The position numbers and the translations under genes are program-made. A stretch of DNA of 51,653 bases from Terriglobia bacterium (GTDB lineage Bacteria; Acidobacteriota; Terriglobia; Terriglobales; Acidobacteriaceae): NCBI GenBank assembly GCA_020073645.1, contig JAIQET010000028.1, positions 1 to 51,653 on the forward strand. The letters run 5' to 3'. The notes under the pieces were generated by a model. It was not told the DNA's origin, made no database searches, and saw only the letters and a program-made list of their open reading frames with translations. This document shows positions 48,890-51,653 of this stretch, piece by piece. How positions within the stretch are numbered: the stretch's first letter is position 1; each line of letters opens with the position of its first letter.

Positions 48890-51109
48890 ATGAAGACCCT
48901 CTACGAAGACCTTCCCCCGGTCGAAGTGGCCGGACGGAAGCTGGTGGGCCGCGTCTTCTTTGGCCTGCTGGTGCTGGTCTCCGCGCTGGTCGGGGCCACC
49001 GGCGGACTGCTGCTCGTCTACTCGACCGACCTCCCGCAGGTCGAGGAACTCGAGCACTACCGTCCCAGCTCCATCACCGAGCTTTATGACGACCAGGGCC
49101 GTATCATCGGTACCTTCGCCCTGCAACGCCGCGTGGTCGCCTCCTATGACGACTATCCCCAGGTCCTGCGCGATGCGCTGATTTCCATCGAAGACAAGGA
49201 TTTTTATCGCCACTGGGGCATCAACGTCTGGCGCATTGCCGGTGCCGCCTATCGCGACATCGAGTCCGGCGGCAGAGTGCAAGGCGCCTCCACCCTCACC
49301 ATGCAGCTCGCGCGCAACCTCTTTCTTTCGCCGGATCGTTCCTTCCACCGCAAGATCCAGGAAGCGCTGCTCGCTATTCAGATCGAACGCCGTTTCACCA
49401 AGTCCCAGATTTTCACGATGTATGCCAATCAGATTTATCTTGGACACGGAGTGTATGGCTTCGAGTCCGCTTCTCAGTTCTACTTCAGCAAGCCTGCAAA
49501 ACAACTCACGCTGGATGAGGCTGCGCTGCTGGCCGGACTACCCAAGTCGCCGGGCTACTATTCCCCGATCAATCATCCCGACCGCGCCCTGAAGCGCCGC
49601 AACCTGGTGATCAACTCCATGCTCGAAGACGGCAAGATCACGGCCCCGCAGGCCGCCGAGGCGCGCAACCGCCCTATCCAGCTCAGGGTGCAGCGCGATC
49701 CAAATTCGCTCGCCCCGTACTTCGTGGAGGAGATCCGCCGCTACCTGGAGAACAAGTACGGCAGCGACCAGGTGCATGAAGGCGGCCTGCGCGTCTACAC
49801 CTCGCTCGACATGGACCTGCAGCGCACCGCGAACCAGGTTCTGCTCGATGGCCTGGCCGCTTACGAGCGCCGCCACGGCTGGCGCGACCATCTTGAAAAT
49901 GTCCTGAGCAACGAAGTGACGCTCACGAACTACCAGCACCCCGACTGGGACGATGAACCCGAAGTCAACGGATACATCCATGCTCTGGTCATCACGGTGG
50001 CGCCAGGCTCTGCGGCGATAAAGTTTGGCCGTTATACCGCGACCCTGACGCAGACCGATGCTGCGTGGACTCGCCAGAAGATTCAGAGCATCCTCAAATC
50101 TGGCGACGTCATTTACGTGAAGGTGCTGTCCCTTGCGCCCCCGAAGGTAAGCCTGGAGCAGGATTCGGGTACTCAAGGAGCACTCCTCGCCATTGACAAC
50201 GCCAGCGGTGAAATCAAGGCGATGGTCGGCGGGCGTGACTTCAACGAGTCCAAGTTCAACCGCGCCACCCAGGCCCTGCGCCAGGTGGGATCCTCCTTCA
50301 AGCCCTATGTCTACACCGCCGCCATCGACAACGGTGCGAAACCTGACGACACCATTCTCGATGCGCCCACAACTTTCCCCACCGCTGCGGGCCCTCCGTA
50401 CGCCCCGCACAACTACGACGAAAAATTTGAAGGTACCATCACTCTGCGCCGCGCGCTGGCCCAGTCGCGCAACATCCCCGCCCTCAAACTAGCCGATCAG
50501 GTGGGCATCAAGACGGTGATCGACTACGCCCATCGTTTTGGCATTACTTCCAATATCCCACCATACCTGCCGGTTGCCCTGGGGGCTGCAGACATCACCC
50601 TGTTCGAGCAGACCACTGCCTTTAGCGTTTTTCCCAATGACGGCGTGCGCATCACGTCGCGCTACATCACCAAGGTGACTGACTACGATGGCCGGGTGCT
50701 CGAAGAAGATTTCCCCGACGTGAAGGACGTGATCAGCGCCCGCACCGCCCGTATCATGACCTCGATGTTGCAGAGTGTGGTGCAGCATGGGACGGCCATC
50801 GCCGCCGCCGGCATGAAATATCCCCTGGCAGGGAAAACCGGCACCACCAACGATTTCACCGACGCCTGGTTCGTCGGTTTCTCGCCCTCAATGACGACGG
50901 GCGTGTGGATCGGCTACGACGAAAAAAAGACCCTGGGCAGCAAAGAGACGGGCGCCCGCGCCGCCCTGCCCATTTGGATGGACTTTATGAAGGTTGCCTT
51001 GGCGGGCAAAGATCCCGGAGAATTCCAGCCACCGCCGGAGTTGCCGCCCAATCTAACGCAAAAAGTAGACACACCCGACACCGCCCCGGCGGCCGAGGAA
51101 TCCCACTAG
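48890..51109 (+). CDS. mrcA: Class A penicillin-binding protein (PBP1A type)
   Basis: This 739-aa bifunctional peptidoglycan synthase has an N-terminal membrane helix (~20-45). The glycosyltransferase domain (GT51) has catalytic Glu in SIEDKDFYRHWGIN, and QGASTLTMQLARNLFL. The transpeptidase domain has Ser468 and Lys471 (GSSFKP), SRN and KTGTT. An OB-like insertion lies between them (~330-430). The last ~30 residues are Pro-rich. Only a poor ribosome site precedes the ATG. It is preceded by a terminator, so it has its own promoter. Confidence 0.95.
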   Translation: MKTLYEDLPPVEVAGRKLVGRVFFGLLVLVSALVGATGGLLLVYSTDLPQVEELEHYRPSSITELYDDQGRIIGTFALQRRVVASYDDYPQVLRDALISIEDKDFYRHWGINVWRIAGAAYRDIESGGRVQGASTLTMQLARNLFLSPDRSFHRKIQEALLAIQIERRFTKSQIFTMYANQIYLGHGVYGFESASQFYFSKPAKQLTLDEAALLAGLPKSPGYYSPINHPDRALKRRNLVINSMLEDGKITAPQAAEARNRPIQLRVQRDPNSLAPYFVEEIRRYLENKYGSDQVHEGGLRVYTSLDMDLQRTANQVLLDGLAAYERRHGWRDHLENVLSNEVTLTNYQHPDWDDEPEVNGYIHALVITVAPGSAAIKFGRYTATLTQTDAAWTRQKIQSILKSGDVIYVKVLSLAPPKVSLEQDSGTQGALLAIDNASGEIKAMVGGRDFNESKFNRATQALRQVGSSFKPYVYTAAIDNGAKPDDTILDAPTTFPTAAGPPYAPHNYDEKFEGTITLRRALAQSRNIPALKLADQVGIKTVIDYAHRFGITSNIPPYLPVALGAADITLFEQTTAFSVFPNDGVRITSRYITKVTDYDGRVLEEDFPDVKDVISARTARIMTSMLQSVVQHGTAIAAAGMKYPLAGKTGTTNDFTDAWFVGFSPSMTTGVWIGYDEKKTLGSKETGARAALPIWMDFMKVALAGKDPGEFQPPPELPPNLTQKVDTPDTAPAAEESH

Positions 51110-51123
51110 GGAGTGGCAACGCT

Positions 51124-51197
51124 CACGTAGGGACAGCCGCCCTTCGACTTCGCTCAGGGCAGGCTCTCGGCTGTCCAACCAAGCGAAGCGAGGTAAC
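51124..51197. repeat. Double-hairpin REP-like element, copy 4, with nested repeat
   Basis: CACGTAGGGACAGCCG ... CGGCTGTCC is the same stem as copies 2 and 3. Its loop contains an extra CCCTTCGACTTCGCTCAGGG unit, itself a common dispersed bacterial repeat. AAGCGAAGCGAGGTAACC then corresponds to the first-stem half of copy 3. Confidence 0.75.
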
Positions 51198-51200
51198 CAG

Positions 51201-51653
51201 CTACGACTTCGCTTTGACCGCCGCGAAGCTATCATCCAGAATCCGCGCCGCCTCATCCACATCCGCTTTCGAAATATTCAACGGCGGCGACATGCGGATC
51301 ACGTTGCCATAGAACCCGCCCTTGCCGATCAGCAACCCGCGCTTGCGCGCCTCTTCCATGACCGCATTCGTGCCCTTGGGCGAGGGCTGCTTGGTCTGGC
51401 GGTCTTCAACCAACTCCAGCGCTTGCATTAATCCCATGCCGCGCACGTCTCCAATCAGTGGATGCTTTGCCTGCAATTCCTCCAGCTTCTGGCGGAAATA
51501 TCCGCCGACCACCGCGGCATTGGTCCGCAGATCGTCTTCCTCAATCACGTCAATCACGGCCTTGGCCGTCGCGCAGGTCACCGGGTTGCCGCCGAAGGTG
51601 GAAATCGTCAGGCCCTGGAACGAATCGGCGATCTCGGGCTTGGCAATCGTCAG
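51201..51653 (-). CDS. Class-III aminotransferase, 5' part outside window
   Basis: These are the last 150 codons of a PLP-dependent class-III aminotransferase. The conserved TISTFGGNPVTCATA, IGDVRGMGLMQALELV, RGLLIGKGGFYGNVIRMSPPL and the C-terminal domain are visible. The PLP lysine lies beyond the window edge. The sequence is of the acetylornithine / 4-aminobutyrate / alanine-glyoxylate (AGXT2-like) kind; which one cannot be told from this part. Confidence 0.88.
   Translation of the reverse strand: MTIAKPEIADSFQGLTISTFGGNPVTCATAKAVIDVIEEDDLRTNAAVVGGYFRQKLEELQAKHPLIGDVRGMGLMQALELVEDRQTKQPSPKGTNAVMEEARKRGLLIGKGGFYGNVIRMSPPLNISKADVDEAARILDDSFAAVKAKS

Overview
The window is about 51.6 kb of high-GC bacterial chromosome. 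The gene content and order (ispE, tRNA-Gln, prs, rplY, pth, rpsF), the exported-protein types and the intergenic repeats suggest an Acidobacteriota genome of the Terriglobia/Koribacter kind. That placement is inference, since no rRNA is present. I see no transposase, integrase, phage gene or CRISPR array.

Layout. 1-4.0 kb is a housekeeping block on the minus strand: rpsF (cut by the window edge), pth, rplY/ctc, prs, tRNA-Gln(UUG) and ispE. 4.1-5.6 kb holds two VapBC-type toxin-antitoxin modules placed back to back. 5.6-12.7 kb is mixed, with small unknown proteins, a class-I amidotransferase-like hydrolase, ispF and ispD, a VOC protein, a PIN/TRAM membrane protein, a quinone oxidoreductase and a DUF4440 protein. 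12.7-18.1 kb has a structured leader before an abundant-looking exported protein, an M1 aminopeptidase, an AbrB-type regulator and small unknowns. 18.2-21.5 kb is a minus-strand sulfur operon, cysM-mec-cysO-moeZ: cysteine synthase, JAMM protease, sulfur carrier and adenylyltransferase-rhodanese. An 18-codon ORF with nine Cys codons lies between cysO and moeZ. 21.7-28.8 kb is mixed (RNase H, esterase, phosphoesterase, MacB-like permease, 2OG oxygenase).

28.9-40.7 kb is a complete membrane-bound uptake [NiFe]-hydrogenase locus: small and large subunits, cytochrome b, maturation protease and hypC, D, E, A, B and F. A PhoU-like gene and a nickel-transporter-like gene lie on the opposite strand between hypC and hypD. 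40.8-48.7 kb is a signalling and envelope block: a receiver-TonB fusion, histidine kinase, response regulator, SpoIIE-type phosphatase, ECF sigma factor, LolA/RseB-like exported protein and an S41/PDZ protein that lacks both catalytic residues. A class A PBP and the end of a class-III aminotransferase close the window.

The strongest candidate for an undescribed system is the poly-cysteine leader ORF inside the CysO-pathway operon. It would let charged tRNA-Cys levels control production of the enzyme that makes the sulfur donor for cysteine. Other notable items are the Asn at a proximal-cluster ligand position of the hydrogenase small subunit, the catalytically dead S41 protein, the receiver-TM-TonB fusion, a possible pseudoknotted leader at 13.1-13.3 kb, and several families of hairpin and short-word repeats. 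Some of these repeats supply start or stop codons of neighbouring genes.
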